The notes under the pieces: generated by a model | The model's input: the letters and a program-made list of their open reading frames with translations, nothing else | What the model was told of the DNA's origin: nothing | Database searches by the model: none | Source of the DNA: Nitrospinota bacterium | GTDB taxonomy: Bacteria; JADFOP01; DATKYB01 | Direction of reading: 5' to 3' | Assembly: GCA_035528715.1 (NCBI GenBank) | Contig: DATKYB010000083.1 | Coordinates: 1 to 31,927 of the forward strand | DNA length: 31,927 nt | Shown: positions 1-8,157 of the stretch, piece by piece | Numbering within the stretch: position 1 is the first letter of the stretch | Layout: each line of letters begins with the position of its first letter | Program-made: the position numbers and the translations under genes

Positions 1-1801
1 CTGAAGAGCCATGTTCAATGAATTTATCCGGCAAACCCATTCTCTTCACAACAACATTTCTAAGATTTTCCTTTTCAAAAAGTTCTAATACAGCGCTTCC
101 AAATCCTCCTTGGATGGCATTTTCTTCAACAGTAAGGATCAAACCGCTCTCTTTTGCGACATTTATAATCATCTCCTTATCCAGAGGCTTAACGAACCTG
201 GCATTCACAACCCCTATATTCATTCCTTCTTTTTCAAGATTTTGGGAAGCTCTCAAAGCAGGATAGACCATATTCCCAATTGCGATGATGGTCGCATCTT
301 TTCCGCTCTTAAGTTCCTCTGCCTCTCCGATATTCAATACTTTTATCTCTTCATCCAATTGAACCCCTTCCCCTTTGCCTCTTGGATATCGAACAGCCGC
401 AGGTCCGGGAAATTCTATAGCTGTTTTAAGCATATGCTGCAGCTCGTTCTCATCTTTTGGAGCCATGAGAACCATATTGGGAAGGGACCTCAGGTAAGTA
501 AGGTCAAACGATCCATGATGCGTTGGCCCATCTTCTCCTACGATCCCTGCTCTATCCATGGAAAAGGTAACAGGAAGGTTCATCAAAGAGATATCATGGA
601 CAATGGGATCAAAGGCTCTCTGCAAAAAGGTAGAATAGATGGCTAAAACAGGCTTGAATCCCTCAAGGGCCAATCCTGCAGCAAAGAGGGTTGCATGAGC
701 CTCGGCAATTCCCACATCATAAAATCTTTCTGGAATTTCTTTGGCTAAGGCGTCAAGACCAGTCCCTTCAGGCATAGCAGCAGTAATGCCAATGATCTTC
801 TCGTCTGCTCTTGCCAGTTTTACTATGGTTTTTGAAAATACCGAGGTATAGGAAGGGGGACCAGATTTTTTTGGAACCTCACCTGTTTCTGGATTAAAAG
901 TGGAGACGCCATGGTAAAAAATGGGTTTTTTCTCTGCTGGCTCATATCCTTTCCCCTTTTTAGTAACGACATGTATTAAGATGGGCCTCTCCAGACGTTT
1001 CGCATTTTTGAAGGTTCTGATAAGAAGAGGAAGGTTATGACCCTTAATGGGACCCACATATTTAAATCCTAGGTCCTCAAAGAGCATCCCTGGTGTGATA
1101 AATTTCCTAAAGGCCTCCTCAAACCTGCTTATTGTCTTCAGCATATGTTCTCCAATCCCTGGTATAGGCTCAAGCACACTCTTGGTATCCTTTCTGAATC
1201 TGGAATAGACCTGACCTGTTAGCACACGACTGAGATAGGCAGAGAGGGCACCCACATTTCCAGAAATTGACATCTCATTATCATTTAATATAACGATTAA
1301 ATCCCTTTTTAAGTGGCCTGCCTGATTGAGGGCTTCAAAAGCTATTCCGCCAGATAAAGACCCATCGCCCACAACAGCCACGACCTTAAAATCTTCCTTT
1401 TTCATGTCTCTTGCCTCAGCCATACCTAATGCAGCAGATATGGCTGTAGAGGCATGTCCAGCATTATAGGCATCATAAATGCTTTCTTCTCTCCTGAGAA
1501 ACCCGCTGATTCCTTGATACTGTCTTAATGTATGAAAGACATCTCGCCTGCCGGTCAATATCTTATGGGCGTAAGCCTGATGTCCCACATCCCATATAAT
1601 CTTGTCCTTTGGAGCATCAAATATATAATGCAGAGCTATGGTTAATTCGATGGTTCCTAAATTAGAAGAGAGATGGCCGCCTGTTTTTGATACGGTTTTA
1701 ATAATAAATTCCCTCAGCTCTTCAGCGAGTTGTGGGAGTTTATCTGGGGATAATTTCTTTAAATCCTCTGGGCTATTGATCTGCCCTAGTAAATTTTCCA
1801 T
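1..1801 (-). CDS. dxs: 1-deoxy-D-xylulose-5-phosphate synthase, C-terminus cut by window edge
   Basis: Thiamine-diphosphate enzyme that joins pyruvate and glyceraldehyde 3-phosphate, the first step of the MEP isoprenoid pathway, in the cytoplasm. Reading from the ATG at 1801, the translation opens [17 protein letters not shown] and continues with [17 protein letters not shown]. It then shows the TPP/Mg motif GDGSLSGG...LNDNEMSIS, the [14 protein letters not shown] segment, and a transketolase-like C-terminal half ([18 protein letters not shown]). About 600 codons are present. The family is usually about 620-640 residues, so only a short C-terminal tail lies beyond base 1. It is the last visible gene of the operon xseA-xseB-ispA-dxs, 30 bases after ispA. 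The reading frame is open throughout. Identity is near certain; only the 3' end is unseen. Confidence 0.97.
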   Translation of the reverse strand, partial: MENLLGQINSPEDLKKLSPDKLPQLAEELREFIIKTVSKTGGHLSSNLGTIELTIALHYIFDAPKDKIIWDVGHQAYAHKILTGRRDVFHTLRQYQGISGFLRREESIYDAYNAGHASTAISAALGMAEARDMKKEDFKVVAVVGDGSLSGGIAFEALNQAGHLKRDLIVILNDNEMSISGNVGALSAYLSRVLTGQVYSRFRKDTKSVLEPIPGIGEHMLKTISRFEEAFRKFITPGMLFEDLGFKYVGPIKGHNLPLLIRTFKNAKRLERPILIHVVTKKGKGYEPAEKKPIFYHGVSTFNPETGEVPKKSGPPSYTSVFSKTIVKLARADEKIIGITAAMPEGTGLDALAKEIPERFYDVGIAEAHATLFAAGLALEGFKPVLAIYSTFLQRAFDPIVHDISLMNLPVTFSMDRAGIVGEDGPTHHGSFDLTYLRSLPNMVLMAPKDENELQHMLKTAIEFPGPAAVRYPRGKGEGVQLDEEIKVLNIGEAEELKSGKDATIIAIGNMVYPALRASQNLEKEGMNIGVVNARFVKPLDKEMIINVAKESGLILTVEENAIQGGFGSAVLELFEKENLRNVVVKRMGLPDKFIEHGSS

Positions 1802-1831
1802 TATTTAAGCTCTCATCCTTTCTCTTAGATG

Positions 1832-2752
1832 TTATGATTTTCTAAAGAGGATAAAATTAGCAATATCTTTTAAGAAAAAGGCTTTCTTCCCAAATATTTT
1901 TAAGGATTTTATTGCCTCTTCAATCAGCTGGGCTGCCTTTTGTTTTGATTCCTTTAAACCATATATGGCTGGATAGGTAGCCTTATTCTTATCCCTATCT
2001 TTGCCTGTATCCTTTCCTAAAACCTCTTTTTCCCCCTCAATATCTAAGATATCATCAATGATTTGAAATGCAAGACCAATTTTTTCACCATATTGACTGA
2101 GAGCCTCAATTTTTTTCTTGCTGCCTCCTCCTAAAAACCCCCCAGCCCGTACAGAAGCTCTTATTAAAGCGCCTGTCTTTTTCTCATGGATATAATTTAC
2201 CTCATCCTTATTTAACTTTGATCCTACGGAAAGAATATCAACGGCTTGTCCGCCAACCATCCCCTCAGCACCGGCAGCAGCAGCAATTTCATTGATGGTC
2301 TTTAATAATAATTCTGGCTTAAAATTTTTTATGAGAGCGGGATCTGTTATGATCTGGAAGGCAAGGGCAAAGAGGGCATCACCTGTAAGAATGGCCATGG
2401 CCTCGCCAAATACCTTATGATTTGTCAGCCTCCCTCTTCTGTAATCATCATTGTCCATTGAGGGGAGGTCATCATGGATCAAAGAATAGGTATGGATAAG
2501 TTCTATAGCAGATGCAAAAGGAAGAAGGTTTTCTTCTTCACCTCCAACGACTTCACCTGCGGCAAGGGTGAGGATGGGTCTCAGTCTCTTTCCTCCTGAA
2601 AAGAGGCTGTATCGCATAGACTCCAAGAGCCTTGGCGGATACTTATGCTCCCAAGAGACATATTTTTCAAGAGCTTGATCTATCAGCTCCTTCTTGGCTC
2701 TCAGGGACTCTTTAATCTCTGTCTCATGCTCTTTGTTTAAATCAACCTTCAT
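1832..2752 (-). CDS. ispA: Farnesyl/geranylgeranyl diphosphate synthase (short-chain polyprenyl synthase)
   Basis: Condenses isopentenyl diphosphate with allylic diphosphates to give C15 (perhaps C20) precursors. The 306-residue length fits bacterial IspA (about 300). The first aspartate-rich motif DDLPSMD lies at residues 94-100 with the bacterial four-residue spacer, followed by YRRGRLTNHK. The second motif, DDILD, is at 233-237 and is followed by GKDTGKDRDKNKATYP. Residues before the first motif (HTYSLIHDD) resemble E. coli IspA. Chain length cannot be settled by eye, so FPP versus GGPP is open. The start codon overlaps the end of xseB by 11 bases, with AGAGG only three bases upstream, so translation may be coupled to xseB. 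The next gene, dxs, supplies its substrates, so the operon pairs early and middle isoprenoid steps. Confidence 0.94.
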   Translation of the reverse strand: MKVDLNKEHETEIKESLRAKKELIDQALEKYVSWEHKYPPRLLESMRYSLFSGGKRLRPILTLAAGEVVGGEEENLLPFASAIELIHTYSLIHDDLPSMDNDDYRRGRLTNHKVFGEAMAILTGDALFALAFQIITDPALIKNFKPELLLKTINEIAAAAGAEGMVGGQAVDILSVGSKLNKDEVNYIHEKKTGALIRASVRAGGFLGGGSKKKIEALSQYGEKIGLAFQIIDDILDIEGEKEVLGKDTGKDRDKNKATYPAIYGLKESKQKAAQLIEEAIKSLKIFGKKAFFLKDIANFILFRKS

Positions 2753-2987
2753 CTTCCTCTATCTCTTCAGTTTCAAAGGGTTTAGCCTTTATTTCCCCTT
2801 CCTGGTCCTTTGTTAATATCTCTATCTTTTTTTCTGCATCTTTTAGCTTCTTATTACAGATTTTGGACAGCTTGATTCCTTCCTCAAAAAGCTTTAGAGA
2901 TTGATCGAGATCCAGATTCCCTTCCTCGAGCTTTCCTACAATCTCTTCCAATCTTTTTAAGGCATTTTCAAACTTTATCTCTGCCAT
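2742..2987 (-). CDS. xseB: Exodeoxyribonuclease VII small subunit
   Basis: Small helical subunit of exonuclease VII, which degrades single-stranded DNA from both ends together with XseA. The 81-residue protein has the family pattern FENALKRLEEIVGKLEEGNLDLDQSLKLF (seen at residues 6-34), followed by a charged helix and a very acidic tail (EEIEEDEG). The start ATG at 2987 lies two bases after the xseA stop. Its Shine-Dalgarno GGAG sits inside the last codons of xseA, eight bases upstream, so the two subunits are very likely translated in tandem. The final 11 bases overlap the beginning of ispA. Confidence 0.95.
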   Translation of the reverse strand: MAEIKFENALKRLEEIVGKLEEGNLDLDQSLKLFEEGIKLSKICNKKLKDAEKKIEILTKDQEGEIKAKPFETEEIEEDEG

Positions 2988-2989
2988 GT

Positions 2990-4366
2990 TTATGCTCCTT
3001 TTAAGACCTTGTTAACCTCACAGACCATTTCACCCTTTGATACCTTTACATTAACCTTGTCTCCTTTTGATACTGAAGATGCATCTTTTATCAGCGTCAT
3101 CGATGGGTATTTTTGACATATACTGTAGCCACGAGCTAATACGGATAAAGGGCTTAAGATATCGAGGGCTTCTAGGATACCCTTAAAACTTTCCCTCTTC
3201 ATCACCATGCGGTATGTCATAAAATTTGTTATCTCCTTTTGCAGGGTATAGAGCGTACTTCTTATATGAGAAATCTTTGTTTTAGGAGTGAGGTGAAGAA
3301 TATTCTTTTTTAGGCTGTTTGAGGCCTCACGCGTCTTATTAATGGATTGAAGTATATCCCTCTTCAATCTCATATTGAATTCGTCCACTCTTTGCTGATA
3401 TTGATTGATCGTTCTTTCAGGATAGATAAAAATCTTTCTCCTCAAAATACTATCGAGGCTTGATTTTTGTTGATTGATGTAAGACATGACGCTTCTCGCG
3501 AGAAGGTCAAAGTTCATTTTAATCCTCTTAAGAAGCTCTTCTTTGCTTTGAATGACCATCTCTGCTGCTGCTGATGGAGTTGGTGCTCTTAGATCAGCCA
3601 CAAAGTCTGAGATGGTGTAATCGATTTCATGCCCTATTGCAGAGATGATAGGAATCCGTGATCTGAAGATGGCCCGGGCGACCACCTCTTCATTGAAAGA
3701 CCAGAGGTCTTCAATCGAACCCCCGCCCCTAGCCAGTATTAATACGTCTGCTGCCTTGGCGGAGTTCATCTCTTCTATGGCCATGGCAATCTCTTGAGCT
3801 GAACGCTCCCCTTGAACCCTGACAGGATAGATCAGCATATGGATATTGGCAAACCTTCTCTCCATGACCCTTAAGATATCTCTAATGGCTGCACCTGTTG
3901 GCGAGGTGATGATTCCTATTTTTCTGGGTAAGATAGGTATCGGCTTTTTATGTTCCTTATTAAAAAGCCCCTCCTTGGATAGCCTTTCTTTTAATTGCTC
4001 AAAGGCAAGCTGAAGAGCCCCTATTCCCTTTGGCTCCATATGTTCGATGATGATCTGATATTCCCCCCTTGGTTCATAAACACTGATATTCCCAAAGACA
4101 ACCACCTGAAGGCCGTCCTCCAGTTGAAATTTTAGGTTTCTGTTCTGATATCTGAACATCACAGCCCGAAGCTGGCTCGATTCGTCCTTTAATGTCAGGT
4201 AGATATGTCCAGAAGAGGGGGTTTTTATGTTGGAAATCTCCCCCTCAACCCAGATGCTGGAAAACTTCACCTCGAGGGTATCCCGGATCATCTTTGTGAT
4301 CTCGGTTACAGAATAAACCTTCTTCTCCTCTTCTAAATCCTCTGTGTCAGAATCAAAAAGGTCCAT
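2990..4366 (-). CDS. xseA: Exodeoxyribonuclease VII large subunit
   Basis: Catalytic subunit of the cytoplasmic single-strand exonuclease VII. The 458-residue protein has an N-terminal OB-fold (IWVEGEISN...GHIYLTLKD at about residues 38-62). The catalytic core contains IGIITSPTGAAIRDI, ILARGGGSIEDLWSFN and the active-site-region motif ISAIGHEIDYTISDFVADLRAPTPSAAAE. A long coiled-coil stretch and a short C-terminal domain (LARGYSI) follow. The length is normal. The ATG at 4366 has AGAGG five bases upstream, and a consensus-like promoter ends about 30 bases upstream. It is the first gene of xseA-xseB-ispA-dxs, so this promoter probably drives all four. An acidic N-terminal extension (DSDTEDLEEE) is a small peculiarity. 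Confidence 0.96.
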   Translation of the reverse strand: MDLFDSDTEDLEEEKKVYSVTEITKMIRDTLEVKFSSIWVEGEISNIKTPSSGHIYLTLKDESSQLRAVMFRYQNRNLKFQLEDGLQVVVFGNISVYEPRGEYQIIIEHMEPKGIGALQLAFEQLKERLSKEGLFNKEHKKPIPILPRKIGIITSPTGAAIRDILRVMERRFANIHMLIYPVRVQGERSAQEIAMAIEEMNSAKAADVLILARGGGSIEDLWSFNEEVVARAIFRSRIPIISAIGHEIDYTISDFVADLRAPTPSAAAEMVIQSKEELLKRIKMNFDLLARSVMSYINQQKSSLDSILRRKIFIYPERTINQYQQRVDEFNMRLKRDILQSINKTREASNSLKKNILHLTPKTKISHIRSTLYTLQKEITNFMTYRMVMKRESFKGILEALDILSPLSVLARGYSICQKYPSMTLIKDASSVSKGDKVNVKVSKGEMVCEVNKVLKGA

Positions 4367-4394
4367 AAAAACCTCTGAAAAAAGACATAAAAAA

Positions 4395-4424
4395 ATCTTA
4401 CTCTTATGTAAGCGCTATTGTCAA
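4395..4424 (-). promoter_or_regulatory. Sigma-70-type promoter of the xseA-xseB-ispA-dxs operon
   Basis: On the minus strand a perfect -35 TTGACA (4424-4419) is followed after 18 bases by TAAGAT (4400-4395), a 4/6 match to TATAAT. The predicted start near 4388 leaves a leader of roughly 20 bases before xseA, enough for the AGAGG ribosome site. Predicted from sequence only. Confidence 0.6.
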
Positions 4425-4654
4425 GGCAAATGGAAGTTCTCAAAAAAGGACAATTTTTTAAACCTTTTTGAAAGGATTTTGGGAATAAAATCCCTTGTTC
4501 AAGTAGAAGAATTTAAGAAGATATGTTTTATTGATTTTGTGCTTGTTTTTTCGTATAATATATATAATTGAATCCCATTTATTTAATTTAACCAATTGAT
4601 TTATAATAAGTTATTTTATTTTTTTCATGCGATAATCCAGCTCTATTTTTCGTT

Positions 4655-4683
4655 TTGGACTCTATCTGCTATTATTTTATACT
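4655..4683 (+). promoter_or_regulatory. Possible promoter of the GAF sensor gene
   Basis: TTGGAC (4655-4660) is separated by 17 bases from TATACT (4678-4683, 5/6 to the -10 consensus). The -35 element is weak. A second -10-like TATAAT at 4694-4699 has no matching -35. The predicted leader is under 40 bases. Confidence 0.4.
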
Positions 4684-4727
4684 AAGATGAGATTATAATC
4701 TTTTATACTTAATGCAAGGTGATTGAT

Positions 4728-6026
4728 ATGGAAAAAAGAGGTGCAAAAAAAGAGGAATTGATAACAGAATTAGAAAAACTGCGAAAGCGGATTGCCAAGC
4801 TGGAAGTATTAGAAACCGAGCATAAGAAGGCAGAGGAAGAACTCGAAAAAAAGACAGAACAGCTCATAACCCTCTTTGATTTAGGTAAGAAGATTACTTC
4901 TCTTGTCTCAAAAGAGAAACTCATCCCCTGGATAGCTAGGCAGTCAGCAAGGCTTCTTGGTGCAGATGTCTGCAAGTTCTGGTTAAAAGAGGGAAATTAT
5001 TTAGTAAGGGGAGGCGGCACAAGAGAGGGTATGGAGTTGATGCAAAAGAGGAGATTAAAGATAGGGGAGAGTCTAAGCGGCATCATCGCAAAAGAAAAGA
5101 GGCCTTTGGCTGTCGAAAATGTTTTAGATGAGAAGAGATACATAAGAAAACATAGGGACGTAGCCAAGAGACTTGGATATGTATCCTTTCTTGGTGTTCC
5201 TATGATGATAGCAAAAAAAACAGTTGGTGTGATTAATATCTATACAAAAAATCCAAGAAAATTTAAAAAGACGGATATAGAGCTTTTATCTGCCTTTGCT
5301 GATATGGCTGCCTTAGCCCTTGTGAATGCCAAGCTGTTTAGAGATTTAGAACAGGAAATCGCTGAGCGAAAACTGGCAGAGGAAAAAATCCAGGAGTCTC
5401 TTGAAGAAAAAGAAATACTTCTCAAAGAGGTTTACAACAGGGTCAGGAACAACCTAGAGGTCACCTCCAGCCTGCTCGCCCTCCAGTCAGGGCTCATCAA
5501 GGATAAGGAGACTGCTCATATCTACAGAGAATGTCAGGACCGATTGAAGACCATGGTTCTTGCCCATGAGAAGATTTACCGAACCAAAGAAATAGCAAAG
5601 ATCGACTTTAGGAAATACATCATAGCCCTCACAAAGACCCTCTTTTATTCTTATGGAGCGGATACAGATAAGATTGCCTTAAAGATTGATATTGACGATA
5701 CTTTTCTTGATATTGACACCGCCATTCCCTGTGGACTCATCATCAATGAGTTTGTGACGAATTCACTGAAGCATGCCTTTCCCGAAGGGAGAGAGGGAGA
5801 GATTGAGATATCTTTCCATCAAAAGGGTAAAGATAAGTTAGAGTTAAAGGTAAGGAATAATGGGATTGCCCTGCCAGAAGACTTTGGTTTCAGGAATGCA
5901 AAGTCAATAGGGCTGCAGATGATTAATATCTTAGTAAACCAGCTTCAGGGCGAGGTCAGGATCAACAGAGATGTAGGAGCAGAATTTCAGATACTCTTTA
6001 GCGAAGAGAGACAGAGAAGGGATTAA
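4728..6026 (+). CDS. GAF-domain sensor protein with HisKA_2-type kinase core lacking the phospho-acceptor histidine
   Basis: The cytoplasmic 432-residue protein has no membrane segment. In order it has an N-terminal coiled coil (about 1-50), a GAF domain (about 50-205; SLSGIIAKEKRPLAVENV, FLGVPMMIAKKTVGVINIYTK), a second helix (205-235), a HisKA_2-like dimerisation region and an ATPase domain. HisKA_2 kinases normally read E-[IV]-H-H-R-V-K-N-N-L. Here the stretch is EVYNRVRNNLEVTSSLLALQ, so Tyr236 and Asn237 replace both histidines (codons 5433-5438). The N-box (INEFVTNSLKHAFP) and the SIGLQMINILVNQL region are intact. The G1 box is VRNNGIALPED, where Asp becomes Asn377 and the second Gly becomes Ala. 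It therefore looks like a pseudokinase, or a protein sensing through GAF and acting by binding. ATG 4728 is chosen because AAGGTG lies six bases upstream; a GTG at 4719 overlaps that site. No response regulator is adjacent. Confidence 0.85.
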   Translation: MEKRGAKKEELITELEKLRKRIAKLEVLETEHKKAEEELEKKTEQLITLFDLGKKITSLVSKEKLIPWIARQSARLLGADVCKFWLKEGNYLVRGGGTREGMELMQKRRLKIGESLSGIIAKEKRPLAVENVLDEKRYIRKHRDVAKRLGYVSFLGVPMMIAKKTVGVINIYTKNPRKFKKTDIELLSAFADMAALALVNAKLFRDLEQEIAERKLAEEKIQESLEEKEILLKEVYNRVRNNLEVTSSLLALQSGLIKDKETAHIYRECQDRLKTMVLAHEKIYRTKEIAKIDFRKYIIALTKTLFYSYGADTDKIALKIDIDDTFLDIDTAIPCGLIINEFVTNSLKHAFPEGREGEIEISFHQKGKDKLELKVRNNGIALPEDFGFRNAKSIGLQMINILVNQLQGEVRINRDVGAEFQILFSEERQRRD

Positions 6027-6124
6027 TCCGTTTAGTTTTTATTTCAAGCCTTTTTTCCCTATTCAATTAAAAATCAGTAGCTTAAAAACATTTTCATCGC
6101 AGATATTTTAAAAGACACACTTCT

Positions 6125-6164
6125 CCTCTTATAAAAACTTTCCTGATTGAAAGACTTTTATGAG
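6125..6164. terminator. Imperfect hairpin between convergent genes
   Basis: CCTC, ATAAAA and CTTTC pair in order with GAAAG, TTTTAT and GAGG around the loop CTGATT, giving about 15 pairs with small bulges. It lies between the 3' ends of the sensor gene (plus) and the 26-residue peptide gene (minus). It could stop transcription from both sides, but no clean T-run follows on either strand. Confidence 0.35.
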
Positions 6165-6213
6165 GAAGGTATTTCTCCTAAAAAATAATGATTGATTAAA
6201 AAAAATTTTTTAA

Positions 6214-6294
6214 TTATACGTTGGTTACTACCATTATAACAGTAAACAGTAACCAGCCACCGAATAGGGCAATTGCAACCAGTTTCTTCTTCAT
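6214..6294 (-). CDS. Unrecognised 26-residue single-span membrane peptide
   Basis: The peptide begins MKKKLVAIALFGGWLLF and ends VIMVVTNV. It has a positive N-terminus (three Lys), one hydrophobic span at about residues 5-23, and a short polar tail. I do not recognise a family. Three signals support a real gene. The ribosome site AAAGGAGGA is centred 11 bases before the ATG. A promoter with perfect TTGACA and TATACA at 17-base spacing lies at 6373-6401. The stop is followed by a T-rich stretch and a hairpin. A longer in-frame upstream extension (to 6438) would begin upstream of the predicted promoter, so ATG 6294 is preferred. Orientation is topologically N-in by the positive-inside rule (inference). 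It could be a small membrane-protein regulator or a toxin-like peptide; nothing in the sequence decides. Confidence 0.6.
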   Translation of the reverse strand: MKKKLVAIALFGGWLLFTVIMVVTNV

Positions 6295-6372
6295 CTTTGG
6301 CCTGTCCTCCTTTCCCAAGCATTTTTTGGAATTTTTTGACTTTGAATTTAAACCCAGACAAAAAACCTTTTC

Positions 6373-6401
6373 TGTATATAAAAAAAATAGAAAGATGTCA
6401 A
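6373..6401 (-). promoter_or_regulatory. Promoter of the 26-residue membrane peptide gene
   Basis: The minus strand has a perfect -35 TTGACA (6401-6396), a 17-base T-rich spacer, and TATACA (6378-6373, 4/6). The predicted start near 6366 gives a leader of about 70 bases ending in AAAGGAGGA. This is one of the best-looking promoters in the window and it serves only the tiny gene. Confidence 0.6.
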
Positions 6402-6507
6402 CCCTAAAATTGAATTTTTTTGGTTGTTCGTTTTTCATTTGCTATTGCAAAAATAGACATATGGAAAGAAATTATAGTTATAGAAGGAACACTTAAGATA
6501 AGAAGAA

Positions 6508-8112
6508 ATGCTTGGAATAATAAAACTTGCTCTTAACAAGGGCTTTTTTAAAAAATTATTAGCAAACATTGGTCTTATTCTATTTTTATTCCTCAGTTTT
6601 TGTTCTGTCTCACACTCAGATGAAGGATACAAATCAGAAAATCAACCAGAACCTTCATCACAGTCCAATAAAAGCAGACAAAAAGAGAGTAAAAGGGATA
6701 CCCTATTTGAATTGTTTCCAGATGTTAATGCTGCGATTGAAGTTGAAGCTGTTAGCGGCGGAGATTATACTTCAGGAGTAACAAGGGAAGTTCAGTTTGA
6801 CGCATTGAGAATAAAAAAGTTTTTCTTTCAATTCAGCATTAAGGAAGTAAGCCTTTTTGACCCCTCACCCAAACAGTATGACAATGAGCTGGAATATGTA
6901 GGATTGGGATATGAAACAGCAGATGGCAGGATCAAAGCCTTCTGGGATCATACATGCCATAACCCGAGCCGAAAATTATCCGAAAAGGAAAGAAACGACA
7001 TTCACTGGAATGAAATAGGAATGGGGTATGAGACAAAAGGGATGAGGCTTGGTTATAAAAATGAGGGTATCACATTTGATTCGGGATCAAAATGGCTGAA
7101 TCGTCTCAATTGGAAAGCCTCTCTAAGCAGAATCTGGATGAGGACAGAAAATGATTATGAATGGATGTTTAAATTCGGAATAAGGGATGATGTTTACAGA
7201 ATGGGTAAACAGGTCTTTTTCTTCCAGTCAAGCCTTGACTCCATCTATGATGACAGGGGGATTAACTTCAACGCAAATCTTGAGATAGGGGACAGAATCT
7301 CTTTTGCTGAAAATATCTACCTCATTCCCTTTGTCTCCTACAGGCATTTTAATGATTGGTATGCTCTGGGAGAAGAAGAGAATTTCTTTTCAGCTGGCCT
7401 GCGCTTGGAAATGGGTTTGGGCCAAAGAATTTCTGAGGGCATTTCAGATATAAAGAAATCAACGATTTCATGGGCTCCGAAATTTCATATTTATGGGGGT
7501 TATACGAATATCATTGAGAATGACGATTTTGGCCACAGCAGTGAAATCGCTATTGACACAGACCTTTTGCAATTAGACCAAAATAAGACATTCAGACTCA
7601 ATACCTATGCAGGAATTCTCACACGGCCTCATGATTATAACCCTCATAATGTGAAGTATGAGATAGGGCCTTCTCTGGAGATTAACTTAGATCATCTTGA
7701 CTTTAAAATTTTTCATTCCTATGCCACCCTTTATGGTCTTGATGATGAGGGTGTGATCAGGGATTATCATCTTCTTGGCTTAGGACTCAAGAACAAGAAG
7801 GCTTCTCATTGGAGTTTTGATGCGAATATCGGCGCTTATCCGTTAACAAAAGATTTCGATTACTGGGGTGATGCAAGCGGAAGCCTGGGTTTTCAATTGC
7901 TCAAGGAAGGGATAACCCCATATATACAAAGCTCAGGTCATTTTTTGCAGGGGGATGATAATTCCTTATTTGGTCATGCCATTGAGGGAGGGATGAAGAT
8001 TCCTGGGAAAAGAGGGAGCTTAAGTCTCTATTTCCGTTACCAGGATGATAGTGATGTTTTCAAATTTGGAAAAGGAATACAGAGACTGGCTGGAATCAAA
8101 TTTAAGTTTTAA
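6508..8112 (+). CDS. Uncharacterised outer-membrane beta-barrel protein
   Basis: The protein has 534 residues. The N-terminus MLGIIKLALNKGFFKKLLANIG...LFLFLSFCSVSHS is a signal peptide, with likely cleavage after SHS at about residue 38. The LSFC sequence is a poor lipobox because Phe precedes Cys. A polar, Ser/Glu/Lys-rich linker (about 39-66) follows. The rest consists of alternating polar/hydrophobic segments rich in Tyr, Trp, Phe and Gly. The chain ends IKFKF, the aromatic C-terminus typical of proteins inserted by BamA. I recognise no porin, usher or secretin family. Recurrent acidic/aromatic segments (YDNELEYVGLGYETADGRIKAFWD) suggest amphipathic strands with aromatic girdles. The start is weakly supported by AGAAGAA upstream. 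It stands alone on the plus strand, convergent with the nitroreductase gene 12 bases away. Possible roles are porin, substrate channel or surface barrel; the substrate is unknown. Confidence 0.8.
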   Translation: MLGIIKLALNKGFFKKLLANIGLILFLFLSFCSVSHSDEGYKSENQPEPSSQSNKSRQKESKRDTLFELFPDVNAAIEVEAVSGGDYTSGVTREVQFDALRIKKFFFQFSIKEVSLFDPSPKQYDNELEYVGLGYETADGRIKAFWDHTCHNPSRKLSEKERNDIHWNEIGMGYETKGMRLGYKNEGITFDSGSKWLNRLNWKASLSRIWMRTENDYEWMFKFGIRDDVYRMGKQVFFFQSSLDSIYDDRGINFNANLEIGDRISFAENIYLIPFVSYRHFNDWYALGEEENFFSAGLRLEMGLGQRISEGISDIKKSTISWAPKFHIYGGYTNIIENDDFGHSSEIAIDTDLLQLDQNKTFRLNTYAGILTRPHDYNPHNVKYEIGPSLEINLDHLDFKIFHSYATLYGLDDEGVIRDYHLLGLGLKNKKASHWSFDANIGAYPLTKDFDYWGDASGSLGFQLLKEGITPYIQSSGHFLQGDDNSLFGHAIEGGMKIPGKRGSLSLYFRYQDDSDVFKFGKGIQRLAGIKFKF

Positions 8113-8116
8113 TAAT

Positions 8117-8157
8117 CGGCGACATCACGAATAGATAATAATATCTTCTATTCGCCG
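8117..8157. terminator. Hairpin between convergent gene ends
   Basis: CGGC (8117-8120) pairs with GCCG (8154-8157), and GAATAGA (8129-8135) pairs with TCTATTC (8147-8153), leaving an internal bulge and a loop. The hairpin overlaps the last codons of the nitroreductase gene and begins four bases after the barrel-protein stop. Its position suits a bidirectional terminator, but the usual T-run is missing. Confidence 0.35.

Larger units (their letters stand above)
4367..4727. other. Divergent AT-rich intergenic region
   Basis: These 361 bases separate the divergently read xseA (minus) and the sensor gene (plus). Apart from one promoter for each side, they hold no convincing open frame. The plus-strand frame starting inside xseA at 4344 has no ribosome site and no protein-like composition. 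The centre (about 4560-4640) is a very A/T-rich stretch. No repeat copy or RNA gene was recognised. Confidence 0.6.

Noticed and set aside
6214-6294. Type I toxin-antitoxin module
   Set aside because: The peptide size fits, but I could not identify a convincing antisense RNA promoter opposite it or a tandem repeat arrangement, so the label would be a guess.
6158-6632. Longer minus-strand frames around the tiny membrane peptide (6158-6361, 6214-6438, 6435-6632)
   Set aside because: Their starts lie upstream of or across the predicted promoter, or in other frames with no ribosome site; only the 26-codon portion has matching expression signals.
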